Source: Allobosea sp. (lineage in GTDB: Bacteria > Pseudomonadota > Alphaproteobacteria > Rhizobiales > Beijerinckiaceae). From it: DNA of 64,000 bases. The stretch's first letter is position 1, and the number at the start of each line of letters is the position of its first letter. The stretch spans positions 1 to 64,000 of the forward strand of contig JAAEQB010000031.1 of the NCBI GenBank assembly GCA_024231975.1, given 5' to 3'. Shown here piece by piece: positions 8,408 to 15,818 of the stretch. The position numbers and the translations under genes are program-made. The notes beneath the pieces were generated by a model. That model was not told the origin of the DNA. It ran no database searches and was given only the letters and a program-made list of their open reading frames with translations.

Positions 8408-8713
8408 TCAGAAGCGCGGCGTCGAGAAGCTGTTGGCGAAGGGGTTGGCGCCCGAGCCGATGCGCGAGGGCAGCGTGCCTTCGCCATAGAGCTCGCCGAC
8501 GGACGAATAGACCGGGCTCGCCACGATGTTCTGAGTCGCATAGCGGTTCATGCTGCCGACCGGCACGACATTGCCGGCGTCGAAATAGCTGCGCTTCTGC
8601 ACGGTGACCCGCAGCGGCTTGCGCTGCTGCTGCGCCTCGGCCACCGATGCCGCGAAGGTGACGGCCGCAACGGACAGGGCCAGGCCGGCGGCGAGACGGG
8701 AAAGCGAACGCAT
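8408..8713 (-). CDS. small exported protein of unknown function
   Basis: 101 residues. A Sec signal peptide (MRSLSRLAAGLALSVAAVTF, cleavage near AEAQQQ) precedes a basic stretch and a mature part of about 74 residues containing SYFDAGNVVPVGSMNRYA. I do not recognise a family. There are no cysteines, so it is not disulphide-stabilised or lipidated. It is monocistronic, facing the hss terminator. Confidence 0.7.
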   Translation of the reverse strand: MRSLSRLAAGLALSVAAVTFAASVAEAQQQRKPLRVTVQKRSYFDAGNVVPVGSMNRYATQNIVASPVYSSVGELYGEGTLPSRIGSGANPFANSFSTPRF

Positions 8714-8910
8714 GACGATCTCCTGAGGCGGTTGCCCCCGCCGAGGCTGCGGCGGATCGGCTATCGCTGACGATACAAGTCCAGAGTTAATGCTTTTGTT
8801 GCGGCCTGCCAGTGCACGGCGGCCACACGAGGCCGTTACCGCGCCGGCGCCTGCTTGCCGCTAGATCACCGCGCGTTCGACAGGACGCGATAACGGTGAT
8901 CTATCTCATG

Positions 8911-10029
8911 TCACAGCATCGGATTTTTCCGAGAAGCGGATTCCACTTTTCGGTCCGATGCTCGGGTCGGCCGCAGCGCCGGCGCCTTGCCGTCGGCATC
9001 GAGCCAGGAGCCCTTGCGGCCGGTCGCGGCGAGCCGCGGCACCGAGCAGCCCTGCCGGCGGTTGAGCTCGGTGCGGGCGAAGCTGGCGCGCAGCTCGGGA
9101 TCGTCGCCGGCGCTCAGCAGGTCGATCCGGTCGATCAGGCAGATCAGTTGCGCCCGGTCGGCCGGCCGCGCCTCGCTGCCGCACCACCAGCCGGAAAAGG
9201 AGAGATGCGCCGCCCCGTCGAGATGGCGGAAGGCGATGCAGGCGCGCCCGGCGGCGCCGTCGCTCAGGCCGATATCGGCGGTCTCGACCGTGCCGAACTT
9301 GGTCTCGATCGTGGTCGCCGCGCCGCTGCGCCCGACCGAGAGCCCACGCGCCGCGCTCTCGCGCACCAGCGTGATCACGAAGGGCTGCGACATCCCGGCG
9401 AGCGCCTTCTGCACCTGCGCATCGCGATTGACCTGGAACTTGAGCGACAGGAAGGATTTGCCGTCGCCGAATTCGCCGAAGCTCAGCATGTCCTCGCGGC
9501 GCTGGCCGTCCTGGCTGCGCCGCGCCTCGTAGGCACTGCGCTTGTCGAGTTCGGGCGATTCCAGGCCGAACAAGGCGATCGGGCGGCCGATCATCACCCA
9601 GCCATCCTGCCCGGCAGCCATCGGCAGCGCCTGCAGGCGAACGTCGCGGACGAGCGGAGCAGTCGAAGCCTCGGCCGGTGAGGCGAGGCTCGCCAGCGCC
9701 GGCTCCGAGGAGCCCGAAGAGAGGCCGGCGACGAGCATCGCGGTCAGGCTGACCCCCGTCAGCGCTGCAAGGCCGCGCCAGACGAGGCCGCCGGTCAATC
9801 CGATCGCGCCTGAGCGCAGGGCACGCCGCACCGGCCGCAGTATCCGTGCGAAGCCGGCTTCGGTCGCGTCGGCGAGATCGACCAGCCGCGCGGCGAGATC
9901 GAAGCGGCCCGGCGCGGCGTCCGCCAGGCCTTGCAGGCGCGGCTGAAGGCGTTGCCCGCTTTCCTGCAGGCGCAGCTTGAAGCGCTGCCAGATGGCGTTG
10001 ATCTCGTCCCCGGACACGACAGTACCCAA
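8911..10029 (-). CDS. unknown single-pass membrane protein
   Basis: 372 residues by the frame with protein-like composition. About 85 N-terminal, probably cytoplasmic residues contain amphipathic helix (AIWQRFKLRLQESGQRLQPR). A membrane segment follows at about residues 88-108 (GLAALTGVSLTAMLVAGLSS), then a large presumably periplasmic domain with a few cysteines (GRACIAF, SGWWCGSE, LICLIDRI, QGCSVPRL). No family recognised. Oddly, the last ~16 residues are encoded by a palindromic repeat, so the repeat has supplied the C-terminus and stop. Confidence 0.6.
   Translation of the reverse strand: MGTVVSGDEINAIWQRFKLRLQESGQRLQPRLQGLADAAPGRFDLAARLVDLADATEAGFARILRPVRRALRSGAIGLTGGLVWRGLAALTGVSLTAMLVAGLSSGSSEPALASLASPAEASTAPLVRDVRLQALPMAAGQDGWVMIGRPIALFGLESPELDKRSAYEARRSQDGQRREDMLSFGEFGDGKSFLSLKFQVNRDAQVQKALAGMSQPFVITLVRESAARGLSVGRSGAATTIETKFGTVETADIGLSDGAAGRACIAFRHLDGAAHLSFSGWWCGSEARPADRAQLICLIDRIDLLSAGDDPELRASFARTELNRRQGCSVPRLAATGRKGSWLDADGKAPALRPTRASDRKVESASRKNPML
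8915..8962. repeat. intergenic palindromic (REP-like) element
   Basis: AGCATCGGA at 8915-8923 pairs with TCCGATGCT at 8954-8962, with an inner core CCGAAAAGTGGAATCCGCTT on the complement. This is a well-known palindrome type in Hyphomicrobiales genomes. It overlaps the 3' end of the leftward gene. Confidence 0.75.
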
Positions 10030-10315
10030 CCCGTTGGGCAGCCAACTTCCCTACCAGCCGCCTCGTCCCACTCGCCAGCGAGCTTTCGCCGGCCGCGATG
10101 AGCAGGCCGTTACCGGGCGCAATCCATCGCGAAACAGGGTCAATGGCCGGTAAGGAGGCAGGGTTAATGCCGGAGCGGCAGCAGGACGATTGACTTTTTA
10201 TCGCGGCTTGTGTTTGGGATTGCGCGCCGGATGCCTATCTCCCGGCTCCGCGATGATGCTCAGGTTGGCTCAGTGACGTTCCGTCTGACGACGAAAACCA
10301 CGACCAAAACGACGG

Positions 10316-10397
10316 CCGGGAAAACCCGGACGTCGCACTGACACGTCGCCTCGAATCCGGGTTCTCCCCCCCGGCCGGGGTCAACCGGCCGAACCCG
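10316..10397 (+). other. structured, gene-free leader upstream of asd
   Basis: The 436-base gap 10030-10465 holds no gene. A TTGACT (10190-10195) could be a -35 box, but no convincing -10 follows. Closer to asd there are two hairpins: CCGGG-AAAA-CCCGG at 10316-10329, and a two-tier stem with outer arms CGGGTTC (10358-10364) and GAACCCG (10391-10397) around an inner GGCCGG/CCGGCC stem. It may be a regulatory 5' UTR; I match it to no known riboswitch. Confidence 0.35.
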
Positions 10398-10465
10398 CAA
10401 GCGAGATCAGCGGCGACGGCTCCCCGGGGAGGCACAACCGGTTTCGCCAGAAGGAATTCACGAAG

Positions 10466-11500
10466 ATGAGCTTCAAGGTCGCGGTCGTCGGCGCCACGGG
10501 CAATGTGGGCCATGAAATGCTCGACATCCTCGCCGAGCGCGCTTTCCCCGTCAGCGAGGTGGTCGCCCTCGCCTCCTCCCGCTCGGTCGGCACCGAGGTC
10601 TCCTTCGGCGACAAGACGCTGAAGGTGAAGGCGCTCGAGCATTACGACTTCTCCGACACCGACATCTGCCTGATGTCGGCGGGCGGCGCGGTCTCGAAGG
10701 AATGGTCGCCGAAGATAGGCGCGCAGGGCGCCGTCGTGATCGACAACTCGTCGACCTGGCGCATGCACCCCGACGTGCCGCTGATCGTGCCCGAAGTGAA
10801 CGCCGCCGCCGCAGCCGGCTTCAGCAAGATGAACATCATCGCCAATCCGAACTGCTCGACGGCGCAGCTCGTCGTGGCGCTGAAGCCGCTGCATGAGCGC
10901 TTCGGTGTCAAGCGCGTCGTGGTCTCGACCTATCAGTCGGTCTCCGGCGCCGGCAAGGAAGCGATGGACGAGCTCTTCAACCAGACCCGCTCGGTCTTCG
11001 CCGCCGGCGAGGTCGAGGCGAAGAAGTTCCCCAAGCGCATCGCCTTCAACCTCATTCCGCAGATCGACGTCTTCATGGAGGACGGCTTCACCAAGGAAGA
11101 GTGGAAGATGATGGCGGAGACCAAGAAGATCCTCGATCCGAAGATCAAGCTGACCGCGACCTGCGTGCGCGTGCCGGTCTTCATCGCCCATTCCGAGAGC
11201 GTCAACATCGAGTGCGAGAAGCCGATCACCGCCGATGAGGCGCGCGAGGTGCTGCGCACCGCTCCGGGCATCCTCGTCATCGACAAGCACGAGCCCGGCG
11301 GCTACATCACTCCGCACGAGGCGGCCGGTGAGGACGCGACCTATATCTCGCGCATCCGCGAGGATGCGACCGTCGAGAACGGCCTCGCCTTCTGGTGCGT
11401 CTCGGACAATCTGCGCAAGGGCGCCGCGCTCAACGCGGTCCAGATCGCCGAGGTGCTGGTCAACCGCAAGCTGATCCAGCCGCGCAAGCAGGCGGCTTGA
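10466..11500 (+). CDS. asd: aspartate-semialdehyde dehydrogenase
   Basis: 344 residues. Reduces aspartyl-4-phosphate to aspartate semialdehyde with NADPH, on the path to lysine, diaminopimelate, threonine and methionine. The N-terminal VVGATGNVG motif binds NADP, and the catalytic cysteine is C130 in NPNCST. The VSTYQSVSGAGKEAM segment, with its basic residues, and ESVNIECEKPIT follow in family order. Full length, with an AGAAGGAA site before the ATG. It stands alone between a structured leader and a good terminator, as expected for a housekeeping gene. Confidence 0.96.
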   Translation: MSFKVAVVGATGNVGHEMLDILAERAFPVSEVVALASSRSVGTEVSFGDKTLKVKALEHYDFSDTDICLMSAGGAVSKEWSPKIGAQGAVVIDNSSTWRMHPDVPLIVPEVNAAAAAGFSKMNIIANPNCSTAQLVVALKPLHERFGVKRVVVSTYQSVSGAGKEAMDELFNQTRSVFAAGEVEAKKFPKRIAFNLIPQIDVFMEDGFTKEEWKMMAETKKILDPKIKLTATCVRVPVFIAHSESVNIECEKPITADEAREVLRTAPGILVIDKHEPGGYITPHEAAGEDATYISRIREDATVENGLAFWCVSDNLRKGAALNAVQIAEVLVNRKLIQPRKQAA

Positions 11501-11530
11501 GACCGAGCCACGCGATTTAAAGAAAATTTC

Positions 11531-11556
11531 AAGGCGGGCCTCGTGCCCGCCTTTTT
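11531..11556 (+). terminator. rho-independent terminator of asd
   Basis: AAGGCGGGC-CTCGT-GCCCGCCTT followed by TTT, 30 bases after the asd stop codon. Confidence 0.9.
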
Positions 11557-11652
11557 CTTGCGTCGACGCATGGCGACCGTGCCGGATTTGCGCGAGGGAT
11601 CGCCCCGCTCATCGGCTAGGGTCGCCCCGCCCATCGAGATTCACTGAAAACC

Positions 11653-12600
11653 TTGCCCGACACCTTGACCAGAGTGCCTCTGCCGGTCGAACCAGCCCCG
11701 GTCGAGCCGCCGCAACGCCCTGCGCCGCGGCGCGACAACAGCCTGCGCGGCATCGGGCTGATGCTGCTCGGCAGCGTCTTCCTGTCCGCCGCCGACGTCG
11801 CCTCGAAATACCTGACAGCCACGACGCCGGCGATCCAGGTCGTCTGGCTGCGCTATGCCGCCTTCGCGCTGATCATGCTGGCCGTGGCCGCTCCCGGCGG
11901 CTTCGCGCAATTGAAGCCGCGGCGCGTGAGCATGCAGATCCTGCGCGGCGTCGCCGTCACGGTCTCCTCGATCCTCTTCGTCTCCTCGCTCAAGTATCTG
12001 CCGATCGCCGACGCGACCGCGACGAGCTTCGTCTCGCCGCTCTTCGTCACCGCCTTGTCGATTCCCATCCTCGGCGAGAAGATCGGCTGGCGGCGCTGGA
12101 CCGCGACCGCGGTCGGGCTGATCGGCGTGCTGATCGTCGTGCGTCCCGGCGGCAGCGATTTCCAGCTCGCCTCTATGCTGCCGGTACTGTCGGCCGCGAC
12201 CTGGGCTTTCGCGCTGATCGTCACCCGCATGATGAGCGCGACCGAGAACCCGGTGACGACGCTCGCCTGGTCGGCGGTCGTCGGCTGCATCGTGCTCTCG
12301 GCGCTCCAGCCGCTGACCTGGCAGCCGCTGTCGACGGAGGCGCTGCTGGTCGGCCTGTTCATCGGCATATCGTCGACCGTCGGCCACTGGTTCGTGATCC
12401 AGGCCTTCCGGCATGCCGACGCCTCGCTGCTGGCGCCCTTCTCTTATGTACAGCTGCTCTGGGCCTCGGCCTTCGGCTTCATCCTGTTCTCGGTGCTGCC
12501 CGACGCCTTCACCTGGTTCGGCTCGGCCATCATCATCGCGTCCGGCCTCTACACCGCCCATCGCGAGCGCATCAGGGCGCGCAAGGTCACTGGGCAATAG
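11653..12600 (+). CDS. EamA/DMT-superfamily transporter
   Basis: 315 residues with about ten hydrophobic segments arranged as two EamA repeats, the usual ten-helix drug/metabolite transporter of the inner membrane. The Pro-rich cytosolic N-terminus (about 28 residues) precedes the first helix at GIGLMLLGSVFLSAADVASKY. The start is TTG at 11653 with only a weak ribosome site; a GTG at 11674 in frame is an alternative. The substrate is not predictable. No partner genes; palindromic repeats follow. Confidence 0.8.
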   Translation: MPDTLTRVPLPVEPAPVEPPQRPAPRRDNSLRGIGLMLLGSVFLSAADVASKYLTATTPAIQVVWLRYAAFALIMLAVAAPGGFAQLKPRRVSMQILRGVAVTVSSILFVSSLKYLPIADATATSFVSPLFVTALSIPILGEKIGWRRWTATAVGLIGVLIVVRPGGSDFQLASMLPVLSAATWAFALIVTRMMSATENPVTTLAWSAVVGCIVLSALQPLTWQPLSTEALLVGLFIGISSTVGHWFVIQAFRHADASLLAPFSYVQLLWASAFGFILFSVLPDAFTWFGSAIIIASGLYTAHRERIRARKVTGQ

Positions 12601-12607
12601 GGCCAGA

Positions 12608-12651
12608 GCATTTTCGAACGAAGTGGCCACCGGTTCGCGTGAAGAAAATGC
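12608..12651. repeat. intergenic palindromic (REP-like) element
   Basis: GCATTTTC (12608-12615) pairs with GAAAATGC (12644-12651), with an inner CGAAC/GTTCG pair and the core ...CACCGGTTCGCG. It shares the ACCGGTT core with other repeats in this window. Confidence 0.7.
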
Positions 12652-12665
12652 AGGAAAACAAAGTC

Positions 12666-12708
12666 CCAGAGCAGTTCCGCGTTTCGAAGAAGCGCGGAAC
12701 TGCTCTGG
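12666..12708. repeat. intergenic palindromic element, 16-bp perfect arms
   Basis: CCAGAGCAGTTCCGCG (12666-12681), an 11-nt loop, then CGCGGAACTGCTCTGG (12693-12708). It is tandem with the preceding repeat between two rightward genes. Confidence 0.75.
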
Positions 12709-12775
12709 ACGCTGCATCCAGCAGGCAGGTGGTGCTCTATCCAGAGCGTCGCCCTCATCCTAGCCTCACATCGCA

Positions 12776-13663
12776 ATGACCTCTTGCATCCGGCTCGGCC
12801 GCCGAGCCTTCCTCTCTGCTGGCTCGGCATTCCTCTCGGCCTGCTCGCCGCTGGGCTTGCTCGATGCACTCACCCCTGCCGATGCCGGCGGCCGCCTGGC
12901 TGCGAGCGGCGTCGCCTACGGCCCGGACGAGCGCCACCGGCTCGATGTCTACCTGCCGGAGCAAGCCGCGAGCCGGGCGACGGTCATGGTCTTCCTCTAT
13001 GGCGGCGGCTGGAACAATGGCGAGCGGTCGGACTACGGCTTCGTCGGCCGCGCCTTTGCCGCACAGGGCTTCGTCACCGTCATCCCCGATTATCGCCTGG
13101 TGCCGCAGGTGCGCTTCCCCGCCTTCGTCGACGACGGAGCGTTGGCCCTGCGCTGGGTCCGCGACCACATCGCGTCCTATGGCGGCGATGCCGCCGGCGT
13201 TGCGCTGAGCGGTCATTCGGCCGGTGCCTACAATGCGATGATGCTGGCGCTCGACGGACGTTTCCTCGCCCGCGCAGGAGTGCCATCCCGCTTCATTCGC
13301 AGCGTCGCTGGTCTCGCCGGCCCCTACGATTTCCTGCCGCTCGACGACCCGCGCAGCATCGCGGCCTTCGGCGAGTTCCCGCGCCTGCCCGAGACACAAC
13401 CGATCACCTTCGCCAGCCCCGGCGCGCCGCGCGTCTTCCTCGCCACCGGCGACGAGGACGAGACGGTCAGGCCACGCAACAGCATCTCGCTTGCGCAGAA
13501 GCTCCACGCAGCAGGGGCGTCAGTCCAACTCAGGACCTATCCCGGCCTCGGGCATGCCGGCATCCTGCTCGCGCTCAACGCCGGCTTTCGCAGCCGCGCC
13601 CCTGTCCTTGCCGATATCGTGCGCTTCGCGCGCGGTCAGGCGCCTTTGGCTGCCGCGCCGTAG
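12776..13663 (+). CDS. alpha/beta hydrolase (carboxylesterase type), probably lipid-anchored
   Basis: 295 residues. The N-terminus GRRAFLSAGSAFLSACSPLG looks like a lipoprotein signal with lipobox LSAC at about residues 20-23, so the enzyme is probably membrane-anchored on the periplasmic side; the double Arg also hints at Tat export. Oxyanion-hole segment FLYGGGWNNG, nucleophile elbow SGHSAGAYN (Ser near residue 147), an acid in ATGDEDETV and a His in PGLGHAGI complete the catalytic triad. Substrate unknown. It converges on, and overlaps by 28 bases, the TetR gene. Confidence 0.82.
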   Translation: MTSCIRLGRRAFLSAGSAFLSACSPLGLLDALTPADAGGRLAASGVAYGPDERHRLDVYLPEQAASRATVMVFLYGGGWNNGERSDYGFVGRAFAAQGFVTVIPDYRLVPQVRFPAFVDDGALALRWVRDHIASYGGDAAGVALSGHSAGAYNAMMLALDGRFLARAGVPSRFIRSVAGLAGPYDFLPLDDPRSIAAFGEFPRLPETQPITFASPGAPRVFLATGDEDETVRPRNSISLAQKLHAAGASVQLRTYPGLGHAGILLALNAGFRSRAPVLADIVRFARGQAPLAAAP

Positions 13664-14310
13664 CGCGCCATGAAGGTCGCCACCGCCTCGCCGACGACAT
13701 GAGCGATCTCGTCCTCGCTCGGCGGCGTGCGCTCGGCATTGAACAGGCGCGGGCGCATCAGGGTCGACTGCGAGAGGTCGACGAACTGCGCCGCCGCCAG
13801 GGCTGGATCCGCGATCGCCAGCTCGCCCTGCGCCACGCGGCGGGCCAGGAAGGCGGCCAATTGCTGTGCGCCCTGCATCGGGCCGCGCTCGTAGAACTCG
13901 CGGCCGAGATCGGGCATGCGCTCGGCCACCCCGAGCACGATGCGATGGGCGCTCAGCGCGAAGGGGTTGGTCAACAAGCGCACCAATCCCGTGCCGAAAT
14001 TCATCAGCGCCTGATTGAGATCGGGCTCCTCGGCGAGGGCCTCATACATGCCCTGCTTCTGCTTCTCGCGCTCGCGCTCGATCAGCGCGACGAAGAGATG
14101 CTCCTTGTCCTCGAAATAGACATAGAGCGTGCCCTTGGAAACGTTCGCCGCCGCGGCGATATCGTTCATGCTGGCCGCATCGAAACCACGCGCCGTGAAC
14201 ACGGCATGCGCCCCTTCGAGGATCTGGTGGCGCTTCTCGGGATCGGCGCCGGCGACCCTCCGGTTGCGGGAGATCGCCTTGACATGTCGCGGCTCGAGCG
14301 TCGCGCTCAT
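13636..14310 (-). CDS. TetR/AcrR-family repressor of the adjacent drug pump
   Basis: 224 residues. The HTH spans about residues 24-75 with the classic TetR text FTARGFDAASMNDIAAAANV followed by SKGTLYVYFEDKE; the C-terminal part is the ligand-binding domain. It is divergent from the EmrA-like gene, and the space between carries two copies of a perfect palindrome (TCGAACCG-N2-CGGTTCGA). It therefore most likely represses both itself and the pump until an inducer binds. The inducer is unknown. Confidence 0.9.
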   Translation of the reverse strand: MSATLEPRHVKAISRNRRVAGADPEKRHQILEGAHAVFTARGFDAASMNDIAAAANVSKGTLYVYFEDKEHLFVALIEREREKQKQGMYEALAEEPDLNQALMNFGTGLVRLLTNPFALSAHRIVLGVAERMPDLGREFYERGPMQGAQQLAAFLARRVAQGELAIADPALAAAQFVDLSQSTLMRPRLFNAERTPPSEDEIAHVVGEAVATFMARYGAAAKGA

Positions 14311-14352
14311 TATGTTCCATCCGTCTCGCGCATGATCGCGCTTGCAAAAATA

Positions 14353-14372
14353 ATCGAACCGTCCGGTTCGAT
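14353..14372. promoter_or_regulatory. TetR operator 1 (palindrome)
   Basis: ATCGAACCG-TC-CGGTTCGAT, a perfect 9-bp inverted repeat with a 2-base centre, 43 bases upstream of the TetR start codon. The same core recurs 62 bases away. Confidence 0.8.
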
Positions 14373-14415
14373 TTCCTCTTGATATGCACCTCGCACAGGT
14401 CTATTTCAAGCGCAA

Positions 14416-14433
14416 TCGAACCGCACGGTTCGA
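14416..14433. promoter_or_regulatory. TetR operator 2 (palindrome)
   Basis: TCGAACCG-CA-CGGTTCGA, 27 bases before the EmrA-like start codon. The arms are identical to those of operator 1, and centre-to-centre spacing is 62 bp, about six helical turns. Confidence 0.8.
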
Positions 14434-14459
14434 AACCAGATTGTCAGGGCATTGTCACC

Positions 14460-15653
14460 ATGACTGCCGAATCCACCGTTGAAAAGCGCCGCGACCGTTT
14501 GAAGCTGGTCGACCCCGTGCTGGAACAGACCCCCGCCCCCGCCGAGGCCCGCAAGGCGAGCGAGGACGTCGCCTCCCCGGCGCAGGCCGCCGAGAAGCCG
14601 GCGCGCAAGCGCAGCGGCGCCAAGCGCGTCGCGCTGATCCTCGTCGCCGGCACGGCGCTCACCGCCGGCCTCTGGTACGGCGTCGACTGGTGGCGCAATG
14701 GCCGCTTCATCGTCTCGACCGACGACGCCTATGTCGGCGCCGAGATGGCGACGATCTCCGCCAAGCTGCCCGCCAATATCGCCACGATCGCGGTGACGCA
14801 GAACCAGGAGATCAAGGCCGGCCAGCCTCTGGTCAAGCTCGACGATGGCGACCAGCGCATCGCGCTGGAAAGCGCCCAGGCCAAGAGCGCCACGGCCAAG
14901 GCGACCCTCTCGCGCATCGACGCACAGATCGAGGCCGCACGCGCCAGCCTGCAGCAGGCGCAGGCGCAGCAGACCTCGGCTGAGGCCGCCGTCATCCGCA
15001 CCACCGCCGATTTCGACCGCGCCAACAACCTCGCCGCCAAGTCCTATGGCTCGCAGGCGACGCTCGATGCCGCCACCGCCGCGCGCGACCAGGCCGTGGC
15101 CGCGCTCGCCAGCGCCAAGGCGGGTGTCATCCAGGCACAGGCCAATATCGAGGTGCTGAAGGCGCAGCGCGTCGAGGCCGCCCGCCAGATCGACGAGCTC
15201 AAGGTCGCCGAGGACAAGGCCGCGCGCGACCTCTCCTTCATGTCGATCTCCGCGCCGATCGACGGCCTCGTCGCCAACACCAACATGCAGCTCGGCGACC
15301 TCGTCAGCGCTGGCAAGCGCCTGATGTCGATCGTCCCGCTCGACAAGGTCTATGTCGACGCCAACTTCAAGGAGACGCAGGTCGGCCCGCTGAAGATCGG
15401 CGACAAGGCGAAGATCACCGTCGACGCCCTGCCCGGCCAGGTCTTCGACGGCACCGTCAGCGGCATCGCCGGCGGCACCGGCTCGGTCTTCACCCTGCTG
15501 CCGCCCGACAACGCCACCGGCAACTTCACCAAGATCGTCCAGCGCGTGCCGGTCCGCATCGCGATCTCGCCGGAGTCCGCGGGCAGGCACGTGCTGCGCC
15601 CGGGCATGTCGGTCGTGGTCTCCATCGACCCGCGCCCGAACACGGCCAAGTAA
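14460..15653 (+). CDS. EmrA/HlyD-type membrane fusion protein of a multidrug pump
   Basis: 397 residues. A cytoplasmic N-terminus, one membrane segment (RVALILVAGTALTAGLWYGV, about residues 57-76), then the biotinyl-lipoyl domain half VSTDDAYVGAEMATISAKL, a long alpha-helical coiled-coil hairpin rich in Ala/Gln (about residues 140-250) and the beta-barrel part (ISAPIDGLVANTNMQLGDLV). This is the periplasmic adaptor that links an inner-membrane pump to an outer-membrane channel. I start at MTAESTVEK, downstream of the second operator. The pump subunit follows. No TolC gene is nearby. Confidence 0.9.
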   Translation: MTAESTVEKRRDRLKLVDPVLEQTPAPAEARKASEDVASPAQAAEKPARKRSGAKRVALILVAGTALTAGLWYGVDWWRNGRFIVSTDDAYVGAEMATISAKLPANIATIAVTQNQEIKAGQPLVKLDDGDQRIALESAQAKSATAKATLSRIDAQIEAARASLQQAQAQQTSAEAAVIRTTADFDRANNLAAKSYGSQATLDAATAARDQAVAALASAKAGVIQAQANIEVLKAQRVEAARQIDELKVAEDKAARDLSFMSISAPIDGLVANTNMQLGDLVSAGKRLMSIVPLDKVYVDANFKETQVGPLKIGDKAKITVDALPGQVFDGTVSGIAGGTGSVFTLLPPDNATGNFTKIVQRVPVRIAISPESAGRHVLRPGMSVVVSIDPRPNTAK

Positions 15654-15818
15654 GACTTCCGGGCCCTCGCCCCGAGGAGCCGTTCCCGACCGGGGAATGG
15701 CGATGCGCCAAGGCTCAATCGCCCCTTCTGGGCCAATGCGCACCGCGCCTCACGGCGCTCCTCGGGCCGGGGGCCCGGCCCCGTAATCAGACAAAGATCT
15801 TCTGTCGAGGAGGCCGGC

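Noticed and set aside
8906..10045. 379-codon leftward frame overlapping the 372-residue membrane protein
   Set aside because: Arg/Ala/Gly-rich translation of the shifted frame; the alternative frame has normal composition, a membrane helix and plausible domains.
10235..11317. Long frame antisense to asd
   Set aside because: Shadow frame; asd has complete catalytic motifs on the other strand.
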